NCBI GenBank assembly: GCA_003255065.1
Contig: QAOA01000533.1
Span: forward strand, 221,536 to 285,535
Direction of reading: 5' to 3'
Source of the DNA: Cercis canadensis
Lineage: Eukaryota > Streptophyta > Magnoliopsida > Fabales > Fabaceae
Length of the DNA stretch: 64,000 nucleotides
Notes under the pieces: model-generated
What the model was told of the DNA's origin: nothing
Database searches by the model: none
What the model saw: the letters and a program-made list of their open reading frames with translations, nothing else
Made by a program: the position numbers and the translations under genes
Part shown: positions 47,140 through 62,150 of the stretch, in pieces
How positions within the stretch are numbered: position 1 is the first letter of the stretch
How the letters are laid out: each line of letters starts with the position of its first letter

Positions 47140-50100
47140 GGACGAACCCAAACAGGGCCCTGGGCCATATATAGTGACTCACAAGGAAACTATCCAGCCC
47201 CAGATACAGTGAACCAGAAGTAAAATATCCGAGTTAGAAAGAAGGATGAACCGAAACAGGGTCCCGGGGCAGATATAGTGACACACCAGGAAACCGTCCA
47301 GCCGCAGGTACAGTGAACCATAAACAAAATATCCGAGCTAGAAACAGGAATGCACCGAAAACGGGTCCCGGGGCAAATATAGTGACTCACCAAGAATCTG
47401 TCCAGTCCTAAATACAGTGAATTATAAGCAAAATATTCAAGTTAGAAACACCTAGAAACAGGGATGAACCGAAACATGGTACCGGGGCTGATATAGTGAC
47501 TCACCAGGAAACTGTCCAGTCCTCGATACAGTGAACTATAAGAAAAATCTCCGAGTTAGAAACATTTAGAAACAGGGATGAACCGAAACATGGTCCCCGG
47601 GCTGATATAGTGACTCACCAGGAAACTGTCCAGTCCTCGATACAGTGAACTATAAGAAAAATATCCGAGTTAGTAACATTTAGAAACAGGGATGAATCAA
47701 AACAGGGTCTCGGGGCAAATATAGTGACTCACCAGAAAACTGTCCAGCCCCAGGTACAGTGAACCAAAAGAAAAATATCCGAGTTAGAAACAATTAGAAA
47801 CTGGGATGAACCGAAACATGGCCCTGGCCCAGATATAGTGACTCACCAGGAAACTAGTCAGCCCCAGTTACAGTGAACCAGAAGAAAGATATACGAGTTA
47901 GAAAAAGGGATGAACCGAAACAGAGTCCCGGGGCAGACATAGTGACTCACCAGGAAACTGTCCAGCCCCAGATACAGTGAACGAAAAGAAAAATATCTGA
48001 GTTAGAAACATTTAGAAACAGGGATGAACCGAAACAGGGTCCCGGAGCATATATAGTGACTCACCAGGAAACTGTCCAGTCCCAGATAAAGTGAACGGTA
48101 AGAAAAAATATCCGAGTCCGAAATAGGGATGAACCAAAACAGGGCCCTGGGCCAGATATAGTGACTCACAAAGAAACTATCCAGCCACAGATAGAGTGAA
48201 CCAGAAGAAAAAAATCCGAGTTAGAAAGAGGGATGTACCGAAACAGGGTCCCGGGGCAGATATAGTGACTCACCAGGAAACTGTCCAGCCCTAGATAAAA
48301 TGAACCATAAGAAAAATATCCGAGTTAGAAACAGGGATGAACCGAAACAGGGTCCTGGGGCAGATATAGTGACTCACTAGCAAACTGTCCAGCCCCAGAC
48401 ACAGTTAACCAAAAGAAAAATATCCAAGTTAGAAACAGATAGAAACAGGGATGATCCGAAAAAGGGTCCCGGGGCAGATATAGTGACACGCCAGGAAACC
48501 GTCCAGCCGCAGGTACAGTGAACCAGAAGAAATATATCCGAGTTAGAAACAGGGACGAACCGAAAACGGGTCCCGGGTCAGATATAGTGACTCGCCAGGA
48601 ATCTGTCCAATCCTCGATACAGTGAACTATAAAAAAAAATATCCGATTTAGAAACAGGGATGATCCGAAACAGGGTTCCGGGGCAGATATAGTGTCTCAC
48701 CAGGAAACTGTTCAGTCCCAGATAAAGTTAACCATAAGAAAAATATACGAGTCAGAAAGAGGGACGAACCGAAACAGGGCCCTGGTCCAGATATAGTGAC
48801 TCACCAGGAAACTATCCAGCCCCAGATACAGTGAACCAGAAGTAAAATATCCGAGTTAGAAAGAGGGATGAACCGAAACAGGGTCCCGGGGCAAATATAG
48901 TGACACACTAGGAAACCGTCCAGCCGCAGGTACAGTGAACCATAAGCAAAATATTCGAGTTAGAAACAGGGATGAACCGAAAACGGGTTCCGGGGCATAT
49001 ACATTGACTCTCCAGGAATCTGTCGAGTCCTATATACAGTGAACTATATGAAAAATATTCGAGTTAGAAACACTTAGAAACAGGGATGAACCGAAACATG
49101 GTCCCGGGGCTGATATAGTGACTCACCAGGAAACTGTCCAGTCCTCGATACAGTGAACTATAAGAAAATTATCCGAGTTAGAAACATTTAGAAACAAGGA
49201 TGAACCGAAACAGGGTCCCGGAGCAGATATAGTGACTCACCAGGAAACTGTCCAGTCCCAGATAATGTGAACCATAAGAAAAATATCCCAGTCAGAAATA
49301 GGGATGAACCGAAACAGGGCCCTGGGCCAGATATAGTGACTCACCAAGAAACTATCCAGCCCCAGATACAGTGAACCAGAAGAAAAAAATCCGAGTTAGA
49401 AAGAGAGATGAACCGAAACAGGGCCCCGGGGCAGATATAGTGACTCACCGGGAAACTGTCCAGCCCCAGAGAAAATGAACCATAAGAAAAATATCCGAGT
49501 TAGAAACAGGGATGAACCGAAAACGGGTTCCAGGGCATATACATTGACTCACCAGGAATCTTTCAAGTCCTAGATACAGTGAATTATATGAAAAATATTC
49601 GAGTTAGAAACACTTAGAAATAGGATGAACCGAAACATGGTCTCGGGGCTGATATATTGACTCACCAGGAAACTGTCCAGTCCTCGATACAGTGAACTAT
49701 AAGAAAAATATCCGAGTTAGAAACATTTAGAAACAGGGATGAACCGAAACAGGGTCCCGGGGCGGATATAGTGACTCACAAGGAAACTGTCCAGTCCCAG
49801 ATAAAGTAAACCATAAGAAAAATATCCGAGTCAGAAAGAGGGATGAACCGAAACAGGGCCCTGGGCCAGATATAGTGACTCTCCAGGAAACTATCCAGCC
49901 CCAGATACAGTGAACCAGAAGAAAAATATCCGAGTTAGAAATAGGGATGAACCGAAAATGGGTACCGAGGCAAATATAGTGACTCACCAGGAATCTGTCC
50001 AGTCTTAGATACAGTGAATTATAAGAAAAATATCCAAGTTAGAAACATTTAGGAAAAGGGATGAACCGAAACAGGGCCCTGGGCCAGATATAGTGACTCA

Positions 50101-50150
50101 ACAGGAAACTATCCAGCCCACGATACAGTGAACCAAAAGAAAGATATCTG
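47140..50150 (+). repeat. 3-kb satellite segment, copy 1 (partner 12.0 kb downstream)
   Basis: Base-by-base similar to 59140-62150 at an offset of 12000-12001 (for example 48961 and 60961, 49981 and 61981). The constant offset over 3 kb implies few net indels. Ends diverge near 50170. Confidence 0.85.
48777..50060 (+). repeat. Higher-order repeat, about 540-bp pentamer (copy 1 region)
   Basis: The gggccctgg-type monomer starts at about 48777, 49317 and 49857, 540 bp apart. Between them are four other monomer types in fixed order. The length fits three 104-bp and two 114-bp monomers. Confidence 0.8.
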
Positions 50151-52759
50151 AGTTAGAAACAGGGATGAACCGAAACAGGGTCCCGGAGCAGATATAGTGA
50201 CTCAACAGGAAACTGTCCAGTCCCAGATAAAGTGAACGATAAGAAAAAATATCCGAGTCCGAAATAGGGATGAACCAAAACAGGGCCCTGGGCCAGATAT
50301 AGTGACTCACAAAGAAACTATCCAGCCACAGATATAGTGAACCAAAAGAAAAAAATCCGAATTAGAAAGAGGGATGTACCGAAACAGGGTCCCGGGGCAG
50401 ATATAGTGACTCACCAGGAAACTGTCCAGCCCTAGATAAAATGAACCATAAGAAAAATATCCGAGTTAGAAACAGGGATGAACCGAAACAGGGTCCTGGG
50501 GCAGATATAGTGACTCACTAGCAAACTGTCCAGCCCCAGACACAGTTAACCAAAAGAAAAATATCCAAATTAGAAACAGATAGAAACAGGGATGATCCGA
50601 AAAAGGGTCCCGGGGTAGATATAGTGACACGCCAAGAAACCGTGCAGCCGCAGGTACAGTGAACCAGAAGAAATATATCCGAGTTAGAAACAGGGATGAA
50701 CCGAAAACGGGTCCCGGGGCAGATATAGTGACTCACCAGGAATTTGTCCAATCCTCGATACAGTGAACTATAAAAAAAATATCCGATTTAGAAACAGGGA
50801 TGATCCGAAACAGGGTTCCGGGGCAGATATAGTGACTCACCAGGAAACTGTTCAGTCCCAGATAAAGTTAACCATAAGAAAAATATCCGAGTCAGAAAGA
50901 GGGACGAACCGAAACAGGGCCCTGGTCCAGATATAGTGACTCACCAGGAAACTATCCAGCCCTAGATACAGTGAACCAGAAGAAAAATATCTGAGTTAGA
51001 AACAGGGATGAAACGAAACAGGGTCCCGGGGCAGATATACTGACTCACCAGGAATCTGTCCAGTCATAGATACAGTGAATTATAAGAAAAATATCCGAGT
51101 TAGAAACATTTAGATACAGGGATGAACCGAAAACAGGTCCCGAGGCATATATATTGACTCCCCAGGAATTTGTCCAGTCCTTGATACAGTGCACTATAAG
51201 AAAAATATCCGAGTAAGAAACAGTTAGAAACAACGATGAAAAGAAACAAGGTCCCGAGGTAGATATAGTGACTCACCAGGAAACTGTCCAGCCCTAGATA
51301 CGGTGAACCATAAGAAAAATATCTGAGTCAGAAACAGTTAGAAACAGGGATGTACCGAAACCGGGTCCCGGGGAAGATATATTGACTTACCAGGAAACTT
51401 TCCTGTCCCAGATAAAGTGAACCATAAGAAAAATATCCGTGTCTGAAACAGGGATGAACCGAAACAGGGCCCTGGGCCAGATTTAGTGACTCACCAGGAA
51501 ACTGTCCAGCCCTAGATACAGTGAACCAGAAGAAAAATATTTAAGTTAGAAACATGGATGAACCGAAACAGGGTCCCGGGGCAGATATAATGACTCACTA
51601 GGAAACTGTCCAGCCCCAGATACAGTGAACCGTAAGAAAAATATCCGAGTTAGAAATTGGAATGAACCGAAAACGTGTCCCGGGGCAGATAAAGTGACTC
51701 ACTAGGAATCTGTCTAGTCCTAGACACAGTGAATTATAAGAAAAATATTCGAGCTAGAAACATTTAGAAACAGGGATGAATCGAAACATGGTTCCGGGCC
51801 AGATATAGTGACTCACCAGGAAACTTTGCACAGTGAACCATAAGAAAAATATCCGAGTTAGAAACAGGGATGAACCGAAAAAGGGTCCCGGGGCAGATAT
51901 AGTGACTCACCAGGAAACCGTCTAGCCCCAGATACAATGAACCAAAAGAAAAATATCCAAGTAAGAAACAGTTAAAAACAGGGATGAACCGAAACAGGGC
52001 CCTGGGCCTGATATAGTGACTCACCCGGAAATTGTCCAGCCTCAAATACAGTGAACCATAAGAAAAATATCCGAGTAAGAAACTGTTAGAAACAGGGATG
52101 AACAGAAACAGGGTCCCGCGGTACATATAGTGACTCACCAGGAAACTGTCTAGCCCTAGATACAGCGAACCATAAAAAAAATATCTGAGTCAGAAACAGT
52201 TAGAAACAAGGATGTACCGAAAGGGGGTCCCGGGGCAGATATAGTGACTCGCAAGGAATCTGTCCAGTCCTCTATGCAGTGAACCAGAAGAAAAATATCC
52301 GAGTCAGAAACAGGGATGAACCGAAACAGGGCCCTGGGCCATATATAGTGACTCACCAGGAAACTTTCCAGCCCTAGATACAGTGAACCAGAAAAAAAAT
52401 ATTCGAGTTAGAAACAGGGATGAACCGAAACAGGGTCTCGGGGCTGATATAGTGACTCACCAGGAAACTGTCCAGCCCCAGATACAGTGAACCATAAGAA
52501 AAATATCAGAGTTAGAAACAGGGATGAACCGAAAACGGGTCCCGGGGCAGATATAGTGACTCACCAGGAATCTGTCCAGTCCTAGATACAGTTAATTATA
52601 AAAAAAATATTCGAGTTTGAAACAATTAGAAACAGGGATGAACGGAAACATGGTCCCGGGGCTGATATAGTGACTCAACAGGAAACAGTCCAGTCCTCGA
52701 TACAGTGAACTATAAGAAAAATATCCGAGTTAGAAACATTTAGAAACAGGGATGAACCG

Positions 52760-54300
52760 AAACAGGGTCCCGGGGCTGATATAGTGAGTCACCAGGAAAC
52801 TGTCCAGCCCCAGATACAGTGAACCATAAGAAAAATATTCGAGTTAGAAACAGGGATGAACCGAAAACGGGTCCCGGGGCAGATATAGTGACTCACCAGG
52901 AATCTGTCCAGTCCTAGATACAGTGAATTATAAGAAAAATATTCGAGTTAGAAATATTTAGAAAAATGGATGAACCGAAACAGCGTCCTGGGGCAGATAT
53001 AGTGACTCACTAGGAAACTGTCCAGTCCCTGATAAAGTGAACCAAAAGAAAAATATCCGAGTCAGAAACAGGGATGAACCGAAACAGGGCCCTGGGCAAG
53101 ATATAGTGACTCACCAGGAAACTATCCAGCCCTAGATACAGTGAACAAGAAGAAAAATATTTGAGTTAGAAACATGGATGAACCGAAACAGGGTCCCGGG
53201 GCAGATATAGTGACTCATCAGGAAACTGTCCAGCCCCAGATACAATGAACCATAAGAAAAATACCCGAGTCAGAAATAGGTATGAACCGAAACAGGGCCC
53301 TGGGCCAGATATAGTGACTCACCCGGAAACTATCCAGCCCTAGATACAGTGAACAAGAAGAAAAATATTCGAGTTAGAAACATGGATGAACCGAAACAGG
53401 GTCCCGGGGCAGATATGGTGACTCACCAGGAAACTGTCCAGCCCCAGATACAGTGAACCATAAGAAAAATATCCGAGTTAGAAACAGGGATGAACCGAAA
53501 ACGGGTCCCGGGGCAGATATAGTGACTCACCAGGAATCTGTCCAGTCATAGATACAGTGAATTATAAGAAAAATATTCGAGTTAGAAACACCTAGAAACA
53601 GGGATGAACCGAAACATGGTCCCGGGGCTGATATTGTGACTCAACAGGAAACTGTCCAGTCCTCGATACAGTGAACTATAAGAAAAATATTCGAGTTAGA
53701 AACATTTAGAAACAGGGATTAACCGAAACATGGTCCCGGGGCTGATATAGTGAGTCACCAGGAAACTGTCCAGTCCTCGATACAGTGAACTATAAGAAAA
53801 ATATCCGAGTTAGTAACATTTATAAACAGGGATGAACTGAGACAGGGTCTCGGGGCAGATATAGTGACTCACTAGAAAACTGTCCAGCCCCAGGTACAGT
53901 GAACCATAAGCAAAATATCCGAGTTAGAAACAGGGATGATCCGAAAACGGGTCCTGGGGCAGATATAGTGACTTACCAGGAATCTGTCCAGTCCTCGATA
54001 CAGTGAACTATAAGAAAAATATCCAAGTTAGAAAGATTTAGAAACATAGATAAACCGAAACAGTGTCCCGGGGCAGATATAGTGACTCACCAGGAAACTG
54101 TCCAGTCCCAGATAAAGTGAACAATAATAAAAATATCCGAGTCAGAAATAGGGATACACCGAAAAAGTGTCTCGGGGCAGATATAGTGACACAGCAGGAA
54201 ACCGTCCAGCCGCAGGAACAGTGAACCATAAGAAAAATATCCGAGTTAGAAAAAGGGATAACCCAAAAACGGGTCCCGTGGCAGATATAGTGACTCAACA
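52760..54300 (+). repeat. 1.5-kb satellite segment, copy 1 (partner 4.47 kb downstream)
   Basis: Similar in order and variants to 57230-58770 at an offset of 4469-4470. The rare cagcgtccyg monomer is at 52981 and 57451, and the gatacaccgaaaaa monomer is near 54152 and 58622. Part of the middle (about 53580-53830) differs more. Confidence 0.75.
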
Positions 54301-57229
54301 GGAATCTGTCATGTCCTCGATACAGTGAACTATAAGAAAAATATCCAAGTTAGAAACATTTAGAAACAGGGATGAACCGAAACAGGGTCCCGGAGCAGAT
54401 ATAGTGACTCACCAAGAAACTGTCCAGTCCCAGATAAAGTGAACCATAAGAAAAATATACGAGTCAGAAAGAGGGATGAACCGAAACAGGGCCTTGGGCC
54501 AGATATAGTGCCTCACCAGAAAACTATCCAGCCCCAGATACAGTGAACCAGAAGAAAAATATTCGATTTAGAAACAGGGATGAACCGAAACAGGGCCCCG
54601 GGGCGATATAGTGACTCACCAGGAAACTATCCAGTCCCAGATATAGTGAACCATAAGAAAAATATCCGAGTCAGAAATAGGGATGAACTGAAACAGGTCC
54701 TAGGCCAGATATAGTAACTCAACAGGAAACTATCCAGCCCCATATACAGTGAACCAGATTAGAGTTAGAAACAGGGATGAACCGAAACAGGGTCCCGGGC
54801 CAGATATAGTGACTCGCCAGGAAACTGTCCAGCCCCAGATACAGTGAACCATAAGAAAAATATCCGAGTTTGAAACAGGGATCAACTGAAACAGGGCCCT
54901 AGGCCAGATATAGTGTCTCACCAGGATACTATCCAGCCCCAGATACAGTGAACCAGCAGAAAAATATTCGGGTTAGAAATAGGGATGAACCGAAACAGGG
55001 TCTCGGGGCAGATATAGTTACTCACCAGGAAACTGCCCAGCCCAGATACAGTGAACCATAAGAAAAATATCCGAGTTAGAAACAGGGATGAACCGAAAAT
55101 GGCTCCCGGGGCAGATATAGTGACTCACAAAGAATCTGTCCAGTTATAGAAATAGTGAATTATGAGAAAAATATTCGAGTTAGAAACATTTAGAAACAGG
55201 GATGAACCGAAACAGGGTTCCGGGGCAGTTATAGTGACTCACCAAGAAACTGTCCAGTCCTAGATAACGTGAACCATAAAAAAAATATCCGAGTCAGAAA
55301 GAGGTATGAACCGAAACAGGGTCCCGGGGCAGATATAATGACTCACCAGGAAATTGTCCAGCCCCAGATACAGTGAACCAAAAGAAAAATATCCAAGTAA
55401 GAAATAGTTAGAAACAGGGTCCTAGGGCAGATATAGTGACTCACCAGGAAACTGTCCAGTCCCAGATACAGGGAACCATAAGAAAAATATCTGACTCAGA
55501 AACAGGGATGAACTGAAACAGGGCCCTGGGCCTGAAATAGTGACTCACCCGGAAACTGTCCAGACCCAGATACAGTGAACCATAAAAAAAATATTCGAGT
55601 AAGAAACAGTTAGAAACAGGGATGAACTGAAACAGGGTCCCGAGGTAGATATAGTGACTCACCAGGAAACTGTCTAGCCCTAGATACAGTGAACCGTAAG
55701 AAAAATATCTGAGTCAGAAACAGGGATGTACCGAAACCTGGTCCCGGGGCAGATATAGTGACTCGCAAGGAATCTGTCCAGTCCTCGATACAGTGCACTA
55801 TAGGAAAAATATACAAGTTAGAAACATTTAGAAATAGGGATGAACCGAAACAGGGTCCCGGAGCAGATATAGTGACTCACCAGGAAACTGTCCAGTCCCA
55901 GATAAGGTGAACCATAAGAAAAATATAAGAGTCAGAAATAGGGACGAACCGAAACAGGGCCCTGGGCCAGATATAGTGACTCACCAGGAAACTATGTAGC
56001 CCCAAATACAGTGAACCATAAGAAAAATATCCGAGTTAGAAATAGGGATCAACCGAAACAGGGTCCCGGGGCAGATATAGTGACTCACCAGGAAACTGTC
56101 TAGTCCCAGATTAAGTGAACAATAGGAAAAATATCCGAGTCAGAAACAGGGATGAACCGAAACAGGGATCTGGGCCAGATATAGTGACTCACCAGGAAAC
56201 TATCCAGCCCCAGATACAGTGAACCAGAAGAAAAATATCCGAGTTAGAAACAGGGATGAACGGAAAACGGGTCCCGGGGAAAATATAGTGACTCAACAGG
56301 AATTTGTCCAGTCCTACATACATTGAATTATAAGAAAAATATCCGAGTTAGAAACATGTAGAAACAGGAATGAACCGAAACAGGGCCCTGGGCCAGATAT
56401 AGTGACTGAACAGGAAACTATCCAGCTCAAGATACAATGAACCAGAAGAAAAATATCTGAGTTAGAAACAGGGATGAACCGAAACAAGGTCTCGGGGCAG
56501 ATATAGTGACACACCAGGAATCTGTCCAGTCCCAGATTAAGTGAACAATAAGAAAAATATCCGGGTTAGAAACAGGGATGAACCGAAACAGGGCCCTGGG
56601 CAAGATATAGTGACTCACCAGGAAGCTATCCAGCCCCAGATACAGTGAACCAGACGAAAAATATTCGAGTTAGAAACAGGGATGAACCGGAACAGGGTCC
56701 CGGGGTAGATATAGTGACTCACCAGGAAACTGTCCAGCCCCAGATACAGTGAACCATAAGAAAAATATTCGAGTTACAAACAGGGATGAACCAAAAACGG
56801 GTCCCGAGGCATATATACTGACTCGCCAGGAATTTGTCCAGTCCCCGATACAGTGCACTATAAGAAAAATATAAGAGTTAGAAACAGTTAGAAACAGTGA
56901 TGACCAAAAATAGGGTCCCGAGGTAGATATAGTGACTCACCAGGAAACTGTCCAACCCTAGATACGGTGAACCATAAGAAAAATAACTGAGTCAGAAACA
57001 GTTAGAAACAGGGATGTACCAAAACCGGGTCCTGGGGCAGATATATTGACTCAACAGGAAACTTTCCTGTCCTAGAAAAAGTGAACCTTAAGAAAAATAT
57101 CCGAGTTAGAAACAGGGATGAACCGAAACAGGGCTCTGGGCCATATATAGTGACTCACCAGGAAACTATCCAGCCCTAGATACAGTGAACCAGAAGAAAA
57201 ATATTCGAGTTAGAAACAGAGATGAACCG

Positions 57230-58770
57230 AAACAGGGTCCCGGGGCAGATATAGTGACTCACCAGGAAACTGTCCAGCCCCAGAGACAGTGAACCATAAG
57301 AAAAATATCCGAGTTGGAAACAGGGATGAACCGAAAACGAGTCCCGGGGCAGATATAGTGACTCTCCAGGAATCTGTCCAGTCATAGATACAGTGACTTA
57401 TAAGAAAAATATTCTAGTTAGAAACATTTAGAAACAGGGATGAACCTAAACAGCGTCCCGGGGCAGATATAATGGCTCACCAGGAAACTGTCCAGTCCCA
57501 GATAAAGGGAATCAAAAGAAAAATATCCGAGTCAGAAACAGGGATGAACCGAAACAGGGCCCTGGGCCAGATATAGTGACTCACCAGGAAACTATCCAGC
57601 CCTAGATACAGTGAGCTAGAAGAAAAATATTTGAGTTAGAAACATGGATGAACCGAAACAGGGTCCCGGGGCAGATATAGTGACTCAACTGGAAACTATC
57701 CAGCCCCAGATACAGTAAACCATAAGAGAAATATCCGAGTCAGAAATAGGGATGAACCGAAACAGAGCCCTGGGCCAGATATAGTGACTCACCCGGAAAC
57801 TATCCAGCCCTACATACAGTGAACCAGAAGAAAAATATTCGAGTTAAAAACATGGATGAACCGGAACAGGGTCCCGGGGCAGATATAGTGACTCACCAGG
57901 AAAGTGTCCAGCCCCAGGTACAGTGAACCATAAGAAAAATATCCGAGTTAGAAACAGGGATGAACCGAAAACGGGTCCCAGGGTAGATATAGTGACTCAC
58001 CAGGAATCTGTCCAGTCCTAGATACAGTGAATTATAAGAAAAATATTCGAGTTAGAAACATTTAGAAACAGGGATGAACCGAAACAGCGTCTCGAGGTAG
58101 ATATAGTGACTCACCAGGAATCTGTCCAGTCCTTGATACAGTGAATTATATGAAAAATATCTGAGTTAGAAAATTTAGAAACAGGGATGAACCGAAACAG
58201 GGTCCCGGGGTAGATATAGTGACTCAACAGGAAACTGTCCAATCCTCGATACAGTGAACTATAAGAAAAATATCCGAGTTAGAATCAGTTAGAAACAGGG
58301 ATGAATCGAAAAGGGGTCCTGGGACAGATATAGTGACTCACTAGAAAACTGTCCAGCCCCAGGTACAGTGAACCATAAGCAAAATATCCGAGTTAGAAAC
58401 AGGGATGATCCGAAAACGGGTCCTGGGGCAGATATAGTGACTTACCAGGAAACTGTCCAGTCCTCGATAAAGTGAACTATAAGAAAAATATCCAAGTTAG
58501 AAAGATTTAGAAACATGGATAAACCGAAACAGTGTCCCGGGGCAGATATAGTGACTCACCAGGAAACTGTCCAGTCCCAGATAAAGTGAACAATAAGAAA
58601 AATATCCGAGTCAGAAATAGGGATACACCGAAAAAAGGTCCCGGGGCAGATATAGTGAAACAGCAGGAAACCCTCCAGCCGTAGGTACAGTGAACCATAA
58701 GCAAAATATCCGAGTTAGGAAAAGGGATGACCCAAAAACGGGTCCCGTGGCAGATATAGTGACTCACCAG
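57230..58770 (+). repeat. 1.5-kb satellite segment, copy 2
   Basis: Partner of 52760-54300, with matching rare variants and nearly constant spacing. Confidence 0.75.
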
Positions 58771-59139
58771 GAAACTGTCCAGTCCCAGATAAAGTGAACC
58801 ATAAGAAAAATATACGAGTCAGAAATAGGGATGAACCGAAACAGGGCCTTGGGCCAGATATAGTGCCTCACCAGAAAACTATCTAGCCCCAGATACAGTG
58901 AACCAGAAGAAAAATATCCGAGTTAGAAACAGGGATGAACCGAAAAAGGGTCCGGGGGTAGATATAGTGACACACCAGGAAACCGTCCAGCCGCAGGTAT
59001 AGTGTACCAGAAGAAAAATATCCGAGTTAGAAACAGGGATGAACCGAAAACGGGTCCCGGGGCAGATATAGTGACTCACCAGGAATCTGTCCAGTCCTAG
59101 AGAAAGTGAACCATAAGAAAAATATCCGTGTCAGAAATA

Positions 59140-62100
59140 GGGACGAACCGAAACAGGGCCCTGGGCCATATATAGTGACTCACAAGGAAACTATCCAGCC
59201 CCAGATACAGTGAACCAGAAGTAAAATATCCGAGTTAGAAAGAGGGATGAACCGAAACAGGGTTCCGGGGCAGATATAGTGACACACCAGGAATCCGTCC
59301 AGCCGCAGGTACAGTGAACCATAAGCAAAATATCCGAGTTAGAAACAGGAATGCACCGAAAACGGGTCCCGGGGCAAATATAGTGACTCACCAAGAATCT
59401 TTCCAGTCCTAAATACAGTGAATTATAAGAAAAATATTCAAGTTAGAAACACCTAGAAAAAGGGATGAACCGAAACATGGTCCCGGGGCTGATATAGCGA
59501 CTCACCAGGAAACTGTCCAGTCCTCGATACAGTGAACTATAAGAAAAATCTCCGAGTTAGAAACATTTAGAAACAGGGATGAACCGAAACAGCGTCCCGG
59601 GGCAGATATAGTGACTCAACAGGAAACTGTCCAGTCCTCGATACAGTGAACTATAAGAAAAATATCCGAGTTAGTAACATTTAGAAACAGGGATGAACCG
59701 AAACAGGGTCTCGGGGCAGATTTAGTGACTCACCAGAAAACTGTCCAGCCCCAGATACAGTGAACCAAAAGAAAAATATCCGAGTTAGAAACAATTAGAA
59801 ACTGGGACAAACCGAAACATGGCCCTGGCCCAGATATAGTGACTCACTATGAAACTAATCAGCCCCAGTTACAGTGAACCAGAAGAAAAATATACGAGTT
59901 AGAAAAAGGGATGAACCAAAACAGAGTCCCGGGGCAGACATAGTGACTCACCAGGAAACTGTCCAGCCCCAGATACAGTGAACCAAAAGAAAAATATCCG
60001 GGTTAGAAACATTTAGAAACAGGGATGAACCGAAACAGGGTCCCGGAGCAGATATAGTGACTCACCAGGAAACTGTCCAGTCCTAGATAAAGTGAACCAT
60101 AAGAAAAATATTCGAGTCAGAAATAGGGATGAACCGAAACAGGGCCCTGGGCCAGATATAGTGACTCACAAAGAAACTATCCAGCCACAGATACAGTGAA
60201 CCAGAAGAAAAAAAATCCGAGTTAGAAAGAGGGATGAACCGAAACAGGGTCCCGGGGCAGATATAGTGACTCACCAGGAAACTGTCCAGCCCGAGATAAA
60301 ATGAACCATAAGAAAAATATCCGAGTTAGAAACAGGGATGAACCGAAACAGGGTCCTGGCGCAGATATAGTGACTCACTAGAAAACTGTCCAGCCCCAGA
60401 CACAGTTAACCAAAAGAAAAATATCCAAGTTAGAAACAGATAGAAACAGGGATGATCTGAAAAAGGGTCCCGGGGCAGATAAAGTGATACGCCAGGAAAC
60501 CGTCCAGCCGCAGGTACAATGAACCAGAAGAAATATATCCGAGTTAGAAATAGGGATGAACCGAAAACGGGTCCCGGGGCAGATATAGTGACTCACCAGG
60601 AATATGTCCAATCCTCGATACAGTGAACTATAAGAAAAATATCCGATTTAGAAACAGGGATGAACCGAAACAGGGTTCCGGGGCAGATATAGTGACTCAC
60701 CAGGAAACTGTTCAGTCCCAGATAAAGTGAACCATAAGAAAAATATCCGAGTCAGAAATAGGGACGAACCGAAACAGGGCCCTGGTCCAGATATAGTGAC
60801 TCACCAGGAAACTATCCAGCCCCAGTTACAGTGAACCAGAAGTAAAATATCCGAGTTAGAAAGAGGGATGAACCGAAACAGGGTCCCGGGGCAAATATAG
60901 TGACACACCAGGAAACCGTCCAGCCGCAGGTACAGTGAACCATAAGCAAAATATTCGAGTTAGAAACAGGGATGAACCGAAAACAGGTTCCGGGGCATAT
61001 ACATTGACTCACCAGGAATCTGTCGAGTCCTATATACAGTGAACTATATGAAAAATATTCGAGTTAGAAACACTTAGAAACAGGGATGAACCGAAACATG
61101 GTCCCGGGGCTGATATAGTGACTCACCAGGAAACTGTCCAGTCCTCGATACAGTGAACTATAAGAAAATTATCCGAGTTAGAAACATTTAGAAACAAGGA
61201 TGAACCGAAACAGGGTCCCGGAGCAGATATAGTGACTCACCAGGAAACTGTCCAGTCCCAGATAATGTGAACCATAAGAAAAATATCCCAGTCAGAAATA
61301 GGGATGAACCGAAACAGGGCCCTGGGCCAGATATAGTGACTCACCAAGAAACTATCCAGCCCCAGATACAGTGAACCAGAAGAAAAAAATCCGAGTTAGA
61401 AAGAGAGATGAACCGAAACAGGGTCCCGGGGCAGATATAGTGACTCACCGGGAAACTGTCCAGCCCCAGATAAAATGAACCATAAGAAAAATATCCGAGT
61501 TAGAAACAGGGATGAACCGAAAACGGGTTCCGGGGCATATACATTGACTCACCAGGAATCTGTCCAGTCCTAGATACAGTGAATTATATGAAAAATATTC
61601 GAGTTAGAAACAGTTAGAAATAGGATGAACCGAAACATGGTCTTGTGGCTGATATAGTGACTCACCAGGAAACTGTCCAGTCCTCGATACAGTGAACTAT
61701 AAGAAAAATATCCGAGTTAGAAACATTTAGAAACAGGGATGAACCGAAACAGGGTCCCGGGGCAGATATAGTGACTCACCAGGAAACTGTCCAGTCCCAG
61801 ATAAAGTGAACCATAAGAAAAATATCCGAGTCAGAAAAAGGGATGAACCGAAACAGGGCCCTGGGCCAGATATAGTGACTCACCAGGAAACTATCCAGCC
61901 CCAGATACAGTGAACCAGAAGAAAAATATCCGAGTTAGAAATAGGGATGAACGGAAAATGGGTACCGAGGCAAATATAGTGACTCACCAGGAATCTGTCC
62001 AGTCCTAGATACAGTGAATTATAAGAAAAATATCCAAGTTGGAAACATTTAGGAAATGGGATGAACCGAAACAGGGACCTGGGCCAAATATAGTGACTCA

Positions 62101-62150
62101 ACAGGATACTATCCAGCCCAAGATACAGTGAACCAAAAGAAAGATATGTG
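59140..62150 (+). repeat. 3-kb satellite segment, copy 2
   Basis: Partner of 47140-50150. After about 62160 it switches to sequence resembling 40140-40700 (gtgtctcaccag and gggtcacggggcagag variants), so the boundary is a mosaic join. Confidence 0.85.
60777..62060 (+). repeat. Higher-order repeat, about 540-bp pentamer (copy 2 region)
   Basis: The gggccctgg-type monomer is at 60777, 61317 and 61856 (540 and 539 bp), repeating the pattern at 48777-50060 inside the larger 12-kb-offset duplication. Confidence 0.8.
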
